Program-made: the position numbers and the translations under genes | Source of the DNA: Nitrososphaerota archaeon | Lineage (GTDB): Archaea > Thermoproteota > Nitrososphaeria > Nitrososphaerales > Gagatemarchaeaceae | DNA length: 64,000 nt | Direction of reading: 5' to 3' | NCBI GenBank assembly: GCA_029785085.1 | Contig: JAFMAI010000004.1 | Location: forward strand, 37,546-101,545 | Shown: positions 52,310 to 60,047 of the stretch, in pieces | How positions within the stretch are numbered: the stretch's first letter is position 1 | Layout of the letters: every line of letters starts with the position of its first letter | Notes under the pieces: generated by a model | What the model was told of the DNA's origin: nothing | The model's database searches: none | The model's input: only the letters and a program-made list of their open reading frames with translations

Positions 52310-53083
52310 TCAGGAGCTCTTGGCCGGCGGCTTGTCTGACTTGGTCTTGGCCCCAGCCGCGCTCTTGCCTACCTCAGCTTCGGCGAGGCGCCTCCACTTC
52401 TTGGTCTCAGCATCCACCACAGCGACCTTGATGTGCGAAGTCCCGCTCTTGTCCTCGCTCACCAGGTAGATGCATTCTATGGCCAGGGTGACGGCTTCGT
52501 CCAGGGTCAGGTCCGGGGAGTAGCTCTTCTCCAGGTAGTCGTTGACCTGGTCGCTCCCCTGCCCTATCGCTATGGCATGGAACCCGGAATACGTCCCCGT
52601 AGGGTCAGCGAGGTAGACCACCGGTCCGGCTCCGTCGACGCCCGCTATGATGAGGGAGACCCCGAAGGGCCTCACGCCGGCATACTGCGTGTACTGTTGG
52701 TTCATGTCGGCGATGCGCTTGGCTATGGCTTCGATGTCGACCGGCTCGTCGTAGATTAGCCTGTTGCTCTGGGCCAGGACCCGCGCGTTGTCCACCTGTA
52801 TACGAGCGTCTGGGATGTAACCCGCTCCGACCGCTCCGACGTGGTCGTCGATCTGGAACATTTTGATGACCGACTCCGCACTCTGGAGCTTCCTCTGCTT
52901 CTCTTCTACGGCCAGCACCACTCCCTGCTTCGCCTGGACCCCCACTGCCAGGTTGCCTCTCCTGACCGTCTCAAGGGCGTACTCTACTTGGTACAGCCTG
53001 CCGTCGGGCGAAAAAATCGTGATCGCCCTGTCATATCCTGCCGAAGGTGCAAACATTTTCTTGCCTTGCTCCTTTTTGCCCAA
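52310..53083 (-). CDS. psmA: Proteasome alpha subunit
   Basis: Outer-ring subunit of the 20S proteasome. The 257 aa protein begins with the gating/signature YDRAITIFSPDGRLYQVEYA, contains the RPFGVSLIIAG strand and a YLADPTGTYSGF region, and ends in a Lys/Ser/Ala-rich tail with no HbYX-type motif (that belongs to the ATPase). It starts at TTG behind a TTTAAAT box (minus strand, about 53099-53105). It is the first gene of the superoperon running to 47446. Confidence 0.96.
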   Translation of the reverse strand: MGKKEQGKKMFAPSAGYDRAITIFSPDGRLYQVEYALETVRRGNLAVGVQAKQGVVLAVEEKQRKLQSAESVIKMFQIDDHVGAVGAGYIPDARIQVDNARVLAQSNRLIYDEPVDIEAIAKRIADMNQQYTQYAGVRPFGVSLIIAGVDGAGPVVYLADPTGTYSGFHAIAIGQGSDQVNDYLEKSYSPDLTLDEAVTLAIECIYLVSEDKSGTSHIKVAVVDAETKKWRRLAEAEVGKSAAGAKTKSDKPPAKSS

Positions 53084-53167
53084 CTAATTCCTTGGCCATT
53101 TAAACTGTTCTGCGGTTCTTGCTTTTTCCGTGAAAGTTCTTATCGTGAAGCGGGGCCCTGACCTGGG

Positions 53168-53755
53168 TTGACCAGGGTCCTGGTGGTGAACAACTACCCG
53201 GCCAAGGAGCGCGCCGGGAAGCTGGAAGAATGCTTCGAGGGGAACGGCGCGACTGTGACCGCCATCGAGTGGCACGAATCATCTGCCGCCAAGTTCGACT
53301 CGTTCGACGGGGTCGCCCTTAGCGGCTCTCCGGAGATGATGACCGACCCCGAAACTAGAGCCAAGTTTCGCGTCGAGGCTCAGGCCATACTTGACTCCCG
53401 CGCACCCATACTCGGCATCTGCTTCGGGCACCAGCTCATGGCCCACGCCTTCGGCGCCGAGGTCGTCAAGGACAAGAGACACGTCCTCGAGATGGTGAAC
53501 ACCACCGTCCTGGGCGACGACCCGCTCTTCGAAGGCCTCTCCCGCTCGCTCGTGCTCTTCGAGTCGAGGTACGAGGTGGTGAAGTCGGTCCCGGAAGGGT
53601 TCACACTGCTGGCCAGGAGCGACACCAGCGCCGTCGCTGCCATGAAGCACAGAAGGCGCGCCCTCTACGGGGTGCAGTTCCATCCGGAGCGGTTCACGGC
53701 CGACAACCCGGACGGAGACAAGGTGGTGGCCAACTTCATAGGCCTCCTGAAGTAG
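53168..53755 (+). CDS. Stand-alone class I glutamine amidotransferase (GuaA N-domain-like)
   Basis: Glutamine-hydrolysing domain of 195 aa with the nucleophile Cys85 in GICFGHQ and the His-Glu pair in YGVQFHPERF. It resembles the amidotransferase subunit of GMP synthase as found split in archaea (GuaAa). The usual synthetase partner is not adjacent, so another amidotransfer partner is possible. TTG 53168 follows a TTCTTATC box by about 26 bases. A JAMM protease gene begins 9 bases after its stop, suggesting a two-gene operon. Confidence 0.8.
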   Translation: MTRVLVVNNYPAKERAGKLEECFEGNGATVTAIEWHESSAAKFDSFDGVALSGSPEMMTDPETRAKFRVEAQAILDSRAPILGICFGHQLMAHAFGAEVVKDKRHVLEMVNTTVLGDDPLFEGLSRSLVLFESRYEVVKSVPEGFTLLARSDTSAVAAMKHRRRALYGVQFHPERFTADNPDGDKVVANFIGLLK

Positions 53756-53764
53756 GGTAGCGGC

Positions 53765-54148
53765 ATGGTCGTCGAGAAGGTCGTCTTCCACAAGCAGGTA
53801 GTGGACAGCCTCTTCAGTTACTCTGCCATGGCCTACCCCAACGAAGGCATCCTGCTCCTCAGGGGCAAGTCGAAGAAGGGGGTGGTGGAGGTGACGGGCG
53901 TAGTGATCCCTCCCCTCGCCAGCCACGGGGCCTCGTTCTCTTCCTTCAACTGGTGGATGCTCCCCGTCGACTTCTCCTACCTGGGGGTCGCCCACTCCCA
54001 CCCCTCTGGGAACCACAACCCCTCCCACCAGGACCTGCTGCACGCCAGCGGCAAGCTCATGGTGATAATGGGGTATCCATACGCCACAGTCGACAATCTA
54101 GGCGTCTACGACCACAACGGGAACAGGATTCCATTCGAAGTGAAGTAA
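53765..54148 (+). CDS. JAMM/MPN+ metalloprotease
   Basis: Zinc isopeptidase-type protein of 127 aa. The full JAMM site is present: Glu27 (NEGILLL), His77 and His79 (AHSHPSG), Ser87 and Asp90 (HxHPx6SxxD). In archaea such enzymes remove ubiquitin-like SAMP modifiers or process sulfur-carrier proteins. Location next to the proteasome gene (though divergent from it) and a GATase is suggestive. ATG at 53765, with GTG one codon later as alternative. No ubiquitin-like protein is encoded in the window. Confidence 0.85.
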   Translation: MVVEKVVFHKQVVDSLFSYSAMAYPNEGILLLRGKSKKGVVEVTGVVIPPLASHGASFSSFNWWMLPVDFSYLGVAHSHPSGNHNPSHQDLLHASGKLMVIMGYPYATVDNLGVYDHNGNRIPFEVK

Positions 54149-54242
54149 CGGCCCTGGGCGAAAGGCGCAGCAACAGACGGAGGCCAGGACACGCTACAAG
54201 AGACGTTAAGCCTTATATCGTCTCAAGCAGGGGTGCTCTTAC

Positions 54243-54422
54243 ATGTCTCAGTATACTAAGGGTCAGAGCTGGGGCGCCCTGAAGAAGGCATGGCGTGGTT
54301 ACAAGGTCGCCAAAGTTCAGAACAATGCCGAGGACATGAAGAAGTACGCAGAGCGCATCAGGACTCTCCAAGGCGAACTCGGGCTCGTCAAGGCGAAGTT
54401 CCCTGACCTAGGTCTCAACTGA
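54243..54422 (+). CDS. Small helical protein, 59 aa
   Basis: Short gene with a CCTTATATCG box about 26 bases before the ATG and a stop at 54420-54422. The product is highly charged and helical (KGQSWGALKKAWRGYKVAKV, then DMKKYAERIRTLQGELGLVK), with no cysteines or membrane segment. It looks like a small nucleic-acid- or protein-binding helix pair. No family recognised. The good promoter, clean start and codon use make it likely real. Confidence 0.6.
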   Translation: MSQYTKGQSWGALKKAWRGYKVAKVQNNAEDMKKYAERIRTLQGELGLVKAKFPDLGLN

Positions 54423-54440
54423 AACCCGGGTCGCACTATT

Positions 54441-54818
54441 TTACCTAGCCAACTCCGCGTGGTTCGTTATTATCTGGTTCCGCAGGTCCTGCGCCTGTTG
54501 CAGGGTGAAGTCAGGTTCGGCAGAGACTAGGATCAGCTTGTCCCCGAGGTAGAATGTCATGATGTTCAGCCTCTCCCTCTTGTTGAACGTGTACTGGCTC
54601 TTCCCGAAGTAGCGGTCCCAGGTCCGGTCGGTGTTGATTTGGATGGTGATTCCAGCGATGAGCCTTATGTCCTCGCTCTGCGGCTCCAAAGATGGTATCC
54701 CCTTCCTCATCCCTCCGGCGACCTGCCTGCCGCTCTGGTCGAGGATCTGGGCGGACCTTATCCTGCGGTCAAACTTGAAGATCTCTGTTATGATCTTGTC
54801 CCACTGAATCTGAAGCAT
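54441..54818 (-). CDS. Hypothetical protein, conserved-looking alpha/beta
   Basis: A 125 aa soluble protein of unknown function. It starts MLQIQWDKIITEIFKFDRR and alternates strands and helices (AQILDQSGRQVAGGMRKG, ERLNIMTFYLGDKLILVSAE, FTLQQAQDLRNQIITNHA), a layout reminiscent of roadblock/profilin-like sensors, though no family can be assigned. ATG 54818 is preferred to an upstream frame start because CTTATAT lies about 25 bases before it on the minus strand. Confidence 0.6.
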   Translation of the reverse strand: MLQIQWDKIITEIFKFDRRIRSAQILDQSGRQVAGGMRKGIPSLEPQSEDIRLIAGITIQINTDRTWDRYFGKSQYTFNKRERLNIMTFYLGDKLILVSAEPDFTLQQAQDLRNQIITNHAELAR

Positions 54819-54864
54819 TACGCTACACACAGCACGCGCTGAGATATAAGCGAAACCCCTGCAG

Positions 54865-55485
54865 TCAGGTTCGGAGGAGGGCGTCAAGTATTTCCTGGGT
54901 ATGCCTCACCCTGCCTATCCTCTTGAGTACGAACTCCACCGCGTTCTTGTGGGCCTCGGCCGACCGGTCGGACATGGCGTCCTCGGCGAACACCTGCTGG
55001 AAGCCGTACTCGTAGGCGAACCTGGCTGTGCTCTCGACACCATAGGAGGTCGCGATGCCGCAGAGGACTATGGTGTCAGACCCGCCTCTCCTAAGCCTCA
55101 GTTCGAGGTCGGTGCCGTAGAACGCCCCCCACTGGTGCTTTGTTACCACCACGTCAGACGGGGCGGGGCCGAGCTCAGGGACGATGTCTGCCCAGTCGGG
55201 TGGCATCTCCCCTCCGGACGGGAATGACGAGTCCGACTGCGTCGTCAGGGACGTCCCTTTAGGCCGTGTCACGTGGACCAGATACACCGGCATGTCATGC
55301 TCTCTGAACGCTCTTGCCAACAGTACAGCGTTGGCGATTACATTCTTGGCGGGGTTGGGCTGCGTCTCCATTGAGACTATACCCTTCTGCAGGTCGATGA
55401 CGACTAGGGCCGTCTTCGCCCTGTCGATAGTCAGGATGCTCACGCTGGCGCTCTCGGTCACCGCCGCTTTAGCAGTTCGCATCAC
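54865..55485 (-). CDS. Isochorismatase-like cysteine hydrolase
   Basis: A 206 aa alpha/beta hydrolase of the isochorismatase superfamily (nicotinamidase, N-carbamoylsarcosine amidase and others). The catalytic triad is visible: Asp in LVVIDLQKGI (about residue 31), Lys in VVTKHQWGAF (about 118), Cys in VLCGIATSYGVESTAR (about 143), with the cis-peptide G-I-A. Substrate unknown. GTG 55485 and ATG 55482 are both possible starts. An AT-rich stretch at 55534-55551 separates it from the divergent DoxX gene. Confidence 0.88.
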   Translation of the reverse strand: MMRTAKAAVTESASVSILTIDRAKTALVVIDLQKGIVSMETQPNPAKNVIANAVLLARAFREHDMPVYLVHVTRPKGTSLTTQSDSSFPSGGEMPPDWADIVPELGPAPSDVVVTKHQWGAFYGTDLELRLRRGGSDTIVLCGIATSYGVESTARFAYEYGFQQVFAEDAMSDRSAEAHKNAVEFVLKRIGRVRHTQEILDALLRT

Positions 55486-55574
55486 AGGGCTGTCGTGCAG
55501 GACCGAGTCTGGTCTGCGGGGAAGCAGCTTCAGTTAATTTTTTTAACTAGCTCTCTGACGCTGACCAAATCAAC

Positions 55575-55988
55575 ATGTCTGCACTAATCAGTCCTGGTTA
55601 CGTGTCGCTTGTCATCAGGGTCGCCGTGGGGGCTGCGATGATCGCCCACGGGATGCCCAAGGTGAAGGGGGGTTGGGGGAAGCAGTCGGGGGCCTGGATA
55701 GCTACCATGGGAGTCCCGCCTGCGGCTGCGAGGCTCGTTACCCTGCTCGAGTTCTTCGGTGGGATGTTCCTAATCGTGGGGTTCCTGGTCCCGCTGGTCG
55801 CGGCGTTTCTGGCAATACAGTTCGCAGCGATCATCGTCATGAAGACCACCAAGATGAAGGCGGGCTTCATGGGAGCCGGAGGGAATCCAGGGTTCGAACT
55901 CGACTTCGTCTACCTGGTCCTCTCTGTCGCCATCCTCCTGCTAGGGTCCGGGGCGCTGTCCCTGGACGCACTGCTGGGGATACCTTAA
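55575..55988 (+). CDS. DoxX-family membrane protein
   Basis: A 137 aa protein with four hydrophobic segments. The DoxX pattern is clear: RVAVGAAMIAHGMPKVKGGW at the N-terminus, then RLVTLLEFFGGMFLIVGFLV and GNPGFELDFVYLVLSVAILL. The family ranges from thiosulfate:quinone oxidoreductase subunits to redox-stress proteins; with no partner gene nearby the role is open. A TTTTTTTAA element about 30 bases upstream is the likely TATA box. Confidence 0.85.
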   Translation: MSALISPGYVSLVIRVAVGAAMIAHGMPKVKGGWGKQSGAWIATMGVPPAAARLVTLLEFFGGMFLIVGFLVPLVAAFLAIQFAAIIVMKTTKMKAGFMGAGGNPGFELDFVYLVLSVAILLLGSGALSLDALLGIP

Positions 55989-56068
55989 CCGTCCGCCGAC
56001 GGCATACTTGGTCGAATCAACATTACGGACTTGTTGATACTGTTTGACTCAGGCGGTGAAGAGCCACG

Positions 56069-56485
56069 ATGGGGCGTATCAACAACATGGTCCCAGAAAT
56101 AGCCGCCATCTTGCTTGGTACCTGCGTGGGAGCGGTAGCCGTTGTCTACGCGGGGTCGAAGGGCTATCTCGGACACCGGAAGACTAGGGCAGCGCCGTCA
56201 CCAGCCACAACAGCGAGCACTTTCACAGCGTCGACGAGTCAGGCCGAGGCCCCAGCCGCGGCAGAGCCTGTCACCTCTCCAGCACCATCTCCGGCCCCAT
56301 CACAAGCACGCTACGAGACGGTCCAGCCAGCGCCAGCGCCAGTAACCTACTCGGCGCCTTCATCGACTTCGTTCGCGGCGCCTTCTATCGCGAAGAAGCC
56401 GACCCGAACCTACAGGCGCAGGACGGCCCCCGTGAGGGGTGCCACCGGTGTCAAGAAGACACTCGCCAAGCCCAAGAAGCGCTAG
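56069..56485 (+). CDS. Single-pass membrane protein with low-complexity and basic tail
   Basis: A 138 aa protein with one TM helix (about 10-30: IAAILLGTCVGAVAVVYAGS), an Ala/Pro/Ser/Thr-rich stretch (about 42-105) and a Lys/Arg/Pro-rich end (KKPTRTYRRRTAPVR ... KKTLAKPKKR) like histone-H1-type tails. The basic tail could bind nucleic acid or acidic membranes. No family recognised. Confidence 0.6.
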   Translation: MGRINNMVPEIAAILLGTCVGAVAVVYAGSKGYLGHRKTRAAPSPATTASTFTASTSQAEAPAAAEPVTSPAPSPAPSQARYETVQPAPAPVTYSAPSSTSFAAPSIAKKPTRTYRRRTAPVRGATGVKKTLAKPKKR

Positions 56486-56507
56486 ACTGTAGACGCAAAG
56501 CGTGAGC

Positions 56508-56525
56508 GTGGGTTCATAAACCCAC
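56508..56525. promoter_or_regulatory. Inverted repeat around a TATA-like core before nfo
   Basis: GTGGGTT (56508-56514) and AACCCAC (56519-56525) are perfect complements around CATA. The embedded TTCATAAA lies about 30 bases before the nfo TTG start, so it may be the TATA box inside an operator. It could also act as the hairpin ending the preceding gene. Confidence 0.45.
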
Positions 56526-56547
56526 ACTCTCCCTCTTTTGACACACA

Positions 56548-57399
56548 TTGACTTCAGAGCCCATGGTCGGGCTACACGTCTCCATCGCGGGTTCCATCGA
56601 CCTCGCCTTCAACCGGGCAAAGGAGATAGGGGCCAGCACCTTCCAGATCTTCACCAGGAACCCGAACCAATGGAAGTTCAAGCCTATCGCAGACGAGACG
56701 GTCGCCGCCTTCCGGGAGAAGAGGAAGGAGTCGGGGTTCAGGAAAGTCGTGGACCACATGCCCTATCTCCCGAACCTGGCCTCCCCCGAGACGTCGACCA
56801 TGAAGATTAGCCGCTACTCCATCGAGGAAGAGGTCAAGCGCTGCGACGCCCTGGGGATAGACTACCTTGTCATCCACCTCGGGAGCCACCTGGGGAAGGG
56901 GACGGCGGTAGGGGTCGCCAACATCGCGGAAGCGTGCAACGAGGCCATAGCCGTGAGCAGGGGTGAGACAACCATACTTCTGGAGAACATGGCAGGGCAG
57001 AAGAACAGTGTCGGGGCAAGGTTCGAAGAGCTCGAGATGATACTCGCCAAGGTCAAGGCTGATGGGAGGGTGGGGGTCTGCCTCGACACCTGCCACATGT
57101 ACGCGTCCGGCTTCGACCTCGCAACCAGGGACGCAGTGGAGCGTTCGCTGGGGCTCTTCGACGAGGTCGTGGGGCTAGACAGGCTGAAAGCCGTCCATCT
57201 CAACGACTCGAAGGGGGCGCTCGGGAGCAGGCTCGACCGACACGAGAACATAGGCGAAGGAAAGATAGGGCGCAGGGGGATCAAAGAATTTCTGCACTAT
57301 CCGGGGATTACGGAGAGGCCAATCATAATGGAGACGCCCTACGAGGACGAGGCGGCCGAGAGAAAGACCATGAGGACGGTCCTTGGCCTGCTGCCTTAG
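56548..57399 (+). CDS. nfo: Endonuclease IV (AP endonuclease)
   Basis: Zinc-dependent apurinic/apyrimidinic endonuclease of base-excision repair. The 283 aa protein matches the family from GLHVSIAGSIDLAFNRAKEIG through IHLGSHLGKG, ILLENMAGQ (Glu zinc ligand), CLDTCHMYASGFDL (Asp and His ligands), AVHLNDSKGALGSRLDRHENIGEG (multiple ligands) and IIMETP. TTG at 56548 or ATG at 56563 is the start; the first is nearer the spacing expected from the TATA-like core. Confidence 0.96.
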   Translation: MTSEPMVGLHVSIAGSIDLAFNRAKEIGASTFQIFTRNPNQWKFKPIADETVAAFREKRKESGFRKVVDHMPYLPNLASPETSTMKISRYSIEEEVKRCDALGIDYLVIHLGSHLGKGTAVGVANIAEACNEAIAVSRGETTILLENMAGQKNSVGARFEELEMILAKVKADGRVGVCLDTCHMYASGFDLATRDAVERSLGLFDEVVGLDRLKAVHLNDSKGALGSRLDRHENIGEGKIGRRGIKEFLHYPGITERPIIMETPYEDEAAERKTMRTVLGLLP

Positions 57400-57462
57400 G
57401 GCTGCTCACAGTAAAATACGGGACATATCGCGAAGGGTGGCGCGGGCCCGTAGCTTAGTTCC

Positions 57463-57480
57463 ATAACCAGAGAGAACTCA
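57463..57480 (+). other. Candidate D-loop intron of tRNA-Lys
   Basis: About 18-19 extra bases interrupt the D-loop. AGTT (57457-57460) pairs with AACT (57475-57478); cutting after the second base of the flanking 3-base bulges gives 57463-57480 and a mature loop AGTTCCGGTA. Inner and outer helices are weak, so the limits may shift (for example 57459-57477). Confidence 0.6.
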
Positions 57481-57511
57481 GGTAGAGCATCGGGCTTTTA
57501 ACCCGAGGGTC

Positions 57512-57526
57512 AGCCGACGCCCCTAA
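57512..57526 (+). other. Bulge-helix-bulge intron before the T-stem of tRNA-Lys
   Basis: A 15-base intron with a full canonical motif: central helix AGGG (57506-57509) with CCCT (57521-57524), bulges TCA (57510-57512) and AAA (57525-57527), outer helix CCCG (57502-57505) with CGGG (57528-57531). Cutting after the second bulge base joins GGGTC to ACGGG, a normal 5-base variable loop followed by the T-stem. Confidence 0.85.
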
Positions 57527-57604
57527 ACGGGTTCGATTCCCGTCGGGCCCGCATCCCCCTGCATTCGGTTCCGGCAGTTAAGTCCGCACGAAGACCACAA
57601 AGAC

Positions 57605-57760
57605 GTGGAAGAACCCGTCGGAGAATTGACCCCCACCCATGGACGGAGGACGAGGGGGGAGTCGAAATACGCCCACCTGCTCGAGGAGGACAGGGGGTTC
57701 AACGCCTGGTACCGCAACGTCCTCAGGGGGTCGTACAACACCGGCGCCTACCTAGACCGA
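57605..57760 (+). pseudogene. Tyrosine-recombinase (integrase) N-terminal remnant
   Basis: About 50 codons downstream of the tRNA-Lys gene encode KYAHLLEEDRGFNAWYRNVL then RGSYNTGAYLDR, resembling the N-terminal core-binding start of archaeal XerC/D-like integrases (HLLED...WY.N..RGS..TA..YL). The catalytic domain is absent; the rest to 57947 is non-coding or out of frame. This is expected at a tRNA gene once used as an integration site. Confidence 0.5.
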
Positions 57761-57947
57761 CAAGGCCCGGCCATGGCGTCTCTTCCCGTGCCACAAGGCC
57801 AGCCTCATCATCCCGCCCCCGACCATCCACCAGTATCCAATCGTGCCCGCTCGGGCGTCCACGGCGAACAGGCGTGGGCGTGCGCCCATGGGGCTCTCAT
57901 CGCCCCGGTCGACGCCTTATTACGTCCCGGCACGCCGGAGAGGGCCC

Positions 57948-58457
57948 ATGGAGCTTCTGGAAGGAGAGGGTCTGAGGAGGCGCATGCTGGATGGCTACTC
58001 CAGGAACCCGAAGGGGTGGAGCTTCACAGTGTCGCCCTCGCTCGGTTCCGGGTTCTACGACGCAGTCGTCTCAGGGCCGGACGGCACCTGGATGCTCAAG
58101 ATAGACTCGATGTTCAAGCCCTTTCCGACGGTGCTCGGTTCTCTGGCCGAGGGGGGCGGGAGACCGCAGCCTGGGAGCGCGTTTCCCTACGGCTACAGGA
58201 GGCTCCCGCCCGGGCTGGTCCTCCGGCTGCTGGGAGGCGAAGGGCCGTCGCCGGAAGAAAAGATGCCGGCCAGCCTCGCGTCGGTGCTCGAATCAGAGCC
58301 CACGGTGCCTGAGGCTGGGAGCAGCTACGCGGAGGGGCCCATCGTCCTGACCATGCCCGGGACGGTGAGCCTGTCACAGAATCAGAAGGAGGTCGATGCC
58401 AGGCTCGCCTCGGAGATGCGCAGGCTCCTTAAGAGCAGGTACCCGGCCTACGGCTGA
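57948..58457 (+). CDS. Hypothetical protein
   Basis: A 169 aa soluble protein, no family recognised. The first half is alpha/beta (LLEGEGLRRRMLDGYSRNP, GSGFYDAVVSGPDGTWMLKI); the second half is Gly/Pro-rich with a charged helical end (LASEMRRLLKSRYPAYG). A CCTTATTACG box about 27 bases before ATG 57948 supports expression. It lies between the integrase remnant and a gene-poor stretch, so it may be accessory. Confidence 0.5.
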   Translation: MELLEGEGLRRRMLDGYSRNPKGWSFTVSPSLGSGFYDAVVSGPDGTWMLKIDSMFKPFPTVLGSLAEGGGRPQPGSAFPYGYRRLPPGLVLRLLGGEGPSPEEKMPASLASVLESEPTVPEAGSSYAEGPIVLTMPGTVSLSQNQKEVDARLASEMRRLLKSRYPAYG

Positions 58458-58970
58458 GCGGCGTCTCGCCTTTCCACCACGACACCCTCCGGTCCCGGGG
58501 GCGCAACGCGGAGAGGCTCACTGAGCTGGAGCTGATTGCCTACGAGTTCTTCCATCACGTCCAGGACAGATTTTTCTGGGGTCCGAATACCAGCAATACC
58601 GCAATCGCGGATAAGCACAGGCTGAACGAATTCATGGAGGGTGCGGCCTTCCTTTTTGCGGCTCTCTGCGTTTCCCAACATGCGGGTTAGTCCCACGCGC
58701 GGTCTACGGTTACATGTCCTCGACGGCACACATGACAAGGAGCGGGTTGGGGAACAGGCTGGCCCTCGCCGCGTTCGAGCTGAGCGACTTCGACGCCGGC
58801 AGGTTCAGAAAGAACTCTCTGGTCCACGGGTTCGTTAGTGTGCTTTGCGGTCGTAAGAAGCGAGAGCCCAAGGGAAGAACAGGCCGCACCGACCGTGCAT
58901 CGCAGTTGCCGCGCGGAAAGAGTTAAAATTCGTGGTGCGAAATTTCCGTGCAGATATCGACAGGATTCAC
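58458..58970. other. Gene-poor stretch before sua5
   Basis: About 510 bases without a clear gene. The minus strand at about 58448-58640 encodes a plausible but unrecognised peptide (PEKSVLDVMEELVGNQLQLS) without a start. The plus strand at about 58714-58926 encodes a short unrecognised frame (FELSDFDAGRFRKNSLVHGF). GTTAAAATT near 58922 is the probable sua5 promoter element. Confidence 0.4.
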
Positions 58971-60047
58971 ATGACCACGATAATAAGGATAGACCCTGTA
59001 AATCCGGAGCCGGAGAAGATAAGGGAGGCGGCTTCAGTCATAAGGCGCTCGGGCACGGTAGCCTTCCCGACAGAGACTGTTTACGGCCTCGGCGCAAGCG
59101 GCCTCGATGCCACTGCCTGCAGGAAGATATTCTCCATAAAGGGCAGGCCCGCGGACAACCCGCTCATACTCCACATCCGCAGCGCTAGCCGCCTCGGCGA
59201 GGTTGCCATGGACGCCGGCACCAAGGCCGCCAGGCTATCGAGGGCGGTCTGGCCCGGACCGCTGACTATGGTGCTCAGGAAGAATCCCCTGATTCCATCT
59301 GTGGTCACCGCAGGCCAGGACACTGTCGCCGTCAGGTGCCCAGCCCACAGGATAGCCCTGCGCCTTATAGGGGAGAGCGGCGTCCCCATAGCGGCCCCTA
59401 GCGCCAACATCTCTACCCGGCCCAGCCCCACGAAGTTCGAGCACGTCCTCCAAGACCTCGACGGGAAAGTCGATGTGATAATAGACGGCGGCGACACAAC
59501 CTTCGGCGTGGAGTCAACGATAATAGACATGACCTCGGAGCCGCCGACCCTGCTGAGGCCCGGCGCGTTCACGGTTGACGACCTCGAGAAGTACGTCGGC
59601 AGAATCTCAGTGCCCAAGAGCCTGCACAACGGCGTGGCCGTTGGTCAGCCGCTTGCTCCCGGCATGAAGTACAGGCACTACGCGCCGTCAAAGCGCCTTG
59701 CGCTTGCGGACCGCACCTCGGTCATGCTGCATGCGCCTGAGGTGGCCCGTGCCGCCCGCAAGAGGGTCGCCATTCTGTGCAGCATGGAGACCGCGGCCAG
59801 ATTGGGTGCGCACGACGCGCAGAGCGCAACGATAATACAGCTGGGCAGCAGTAGCGACCTCTACGACGCGGCGAAGAACCTCTTCAATGCCTTCAGGGCC
59901 CTCGACAGGAGCAGCGCGGAGCTCGGCATAGTCGAGAGATTCGAGGAGCGTGGCCTCGGCCTGGCCATAATGAACAGGATCTACAAGGCCACCGGTGGCC
60001 TCACCGTAAAAAACGCTAAGGAGCTAGCCATGCTTCTGGGCGGCTAG
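58971..60047 (+). CDS. sua5: Threonylcarbamoyl-AMP synthase Sua5/YwlC
   Basis: Makes threonylcarbamoyl-AMP from threonine, bicarbonate and ATP, the substrate of KEOPS for tRNA t6A. The 358 aa protein has the YrdC domain (about 1-205: GTVAFPTETVYGLGASGLD, SIKGRPADNPLILHI, VWPGPLTMVL, APSANISTRPSPT) and the C-terminal Sua5 domain after LAPGMKYRHYAPS. ATG 58971 is chosen; GTG 58932 is an in-frame alternative. Heavy use of ATA for Ile differs from most of the window, so this segment may have been acquired from a related archaeon. Confidence 0.93.
   Translation: MTTIIRIDPVNPEPEKIREAASVIRRSGTVAFPTETVYGLGASGLDATACRKIFSIKGRPADNPLILHIRSASRLGEVAMDAGTKAARLSRAVWPGPLTMVLRKNPLIPSVVTAGQDTVAVRCPAHRIALRLIGESGVPIAAPSANISTRPSPTKFEHVLQDLDGKVDVIIDGGDTTFGVESTIIDMTSEPPTLLRPGAFTVDDLEKYVGRISVPKSLHNGVAVGQPLAPGMKYRHYAPSKRLALADRTSVMLHAPEVARAARKRVAILCSMETAARLGAHDAQSATIIQLGSSSDLYDAAKNLFNAFRALDRSSAELGIVERFEERGLGLAIMNRIYKATGGLTVKNAKELAMLLGG

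Larger units (their letters stand above)
57444..57551 (+). tRNA. tRNA-Lys (UUU) with two ectopic introns
   Basis: Acceptor strands GGGCCCG (57444-57450) and CGGGCCC (57544-57550) pair fully, with discriminator G57551 and no encoded CCA. The anticodon arm is TCGGG CTTTTAA CCCGA (57490-57506), anticodon TTT at 57497-57499. The T-arm is ACGGG TTCGATT CCCGT (57527-57543). The gene is 108 bases; about 33 extra bases lie in the D-loop and just before the T-stem (listed separately). Removing both gives a normal 75-base tRNA. There is no intron at the common position 37/38. Confidence 0.9.

Noticed and set aside
57507..57526. Long variable arm of a class II tRNA
   Set aside because: The anticodon TTT is Lys, not Leu or Ser, and the 15-base insert has a complete BHB splice motif that gives a normal 5-base variable loop.
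58590..58625. tRNA T-arm near 58600
   Set aside because: GGGGTCCGAATACC superficially resembles a T-arm, but the stem does not pair properly and no acceptor or anticodon arm is found.
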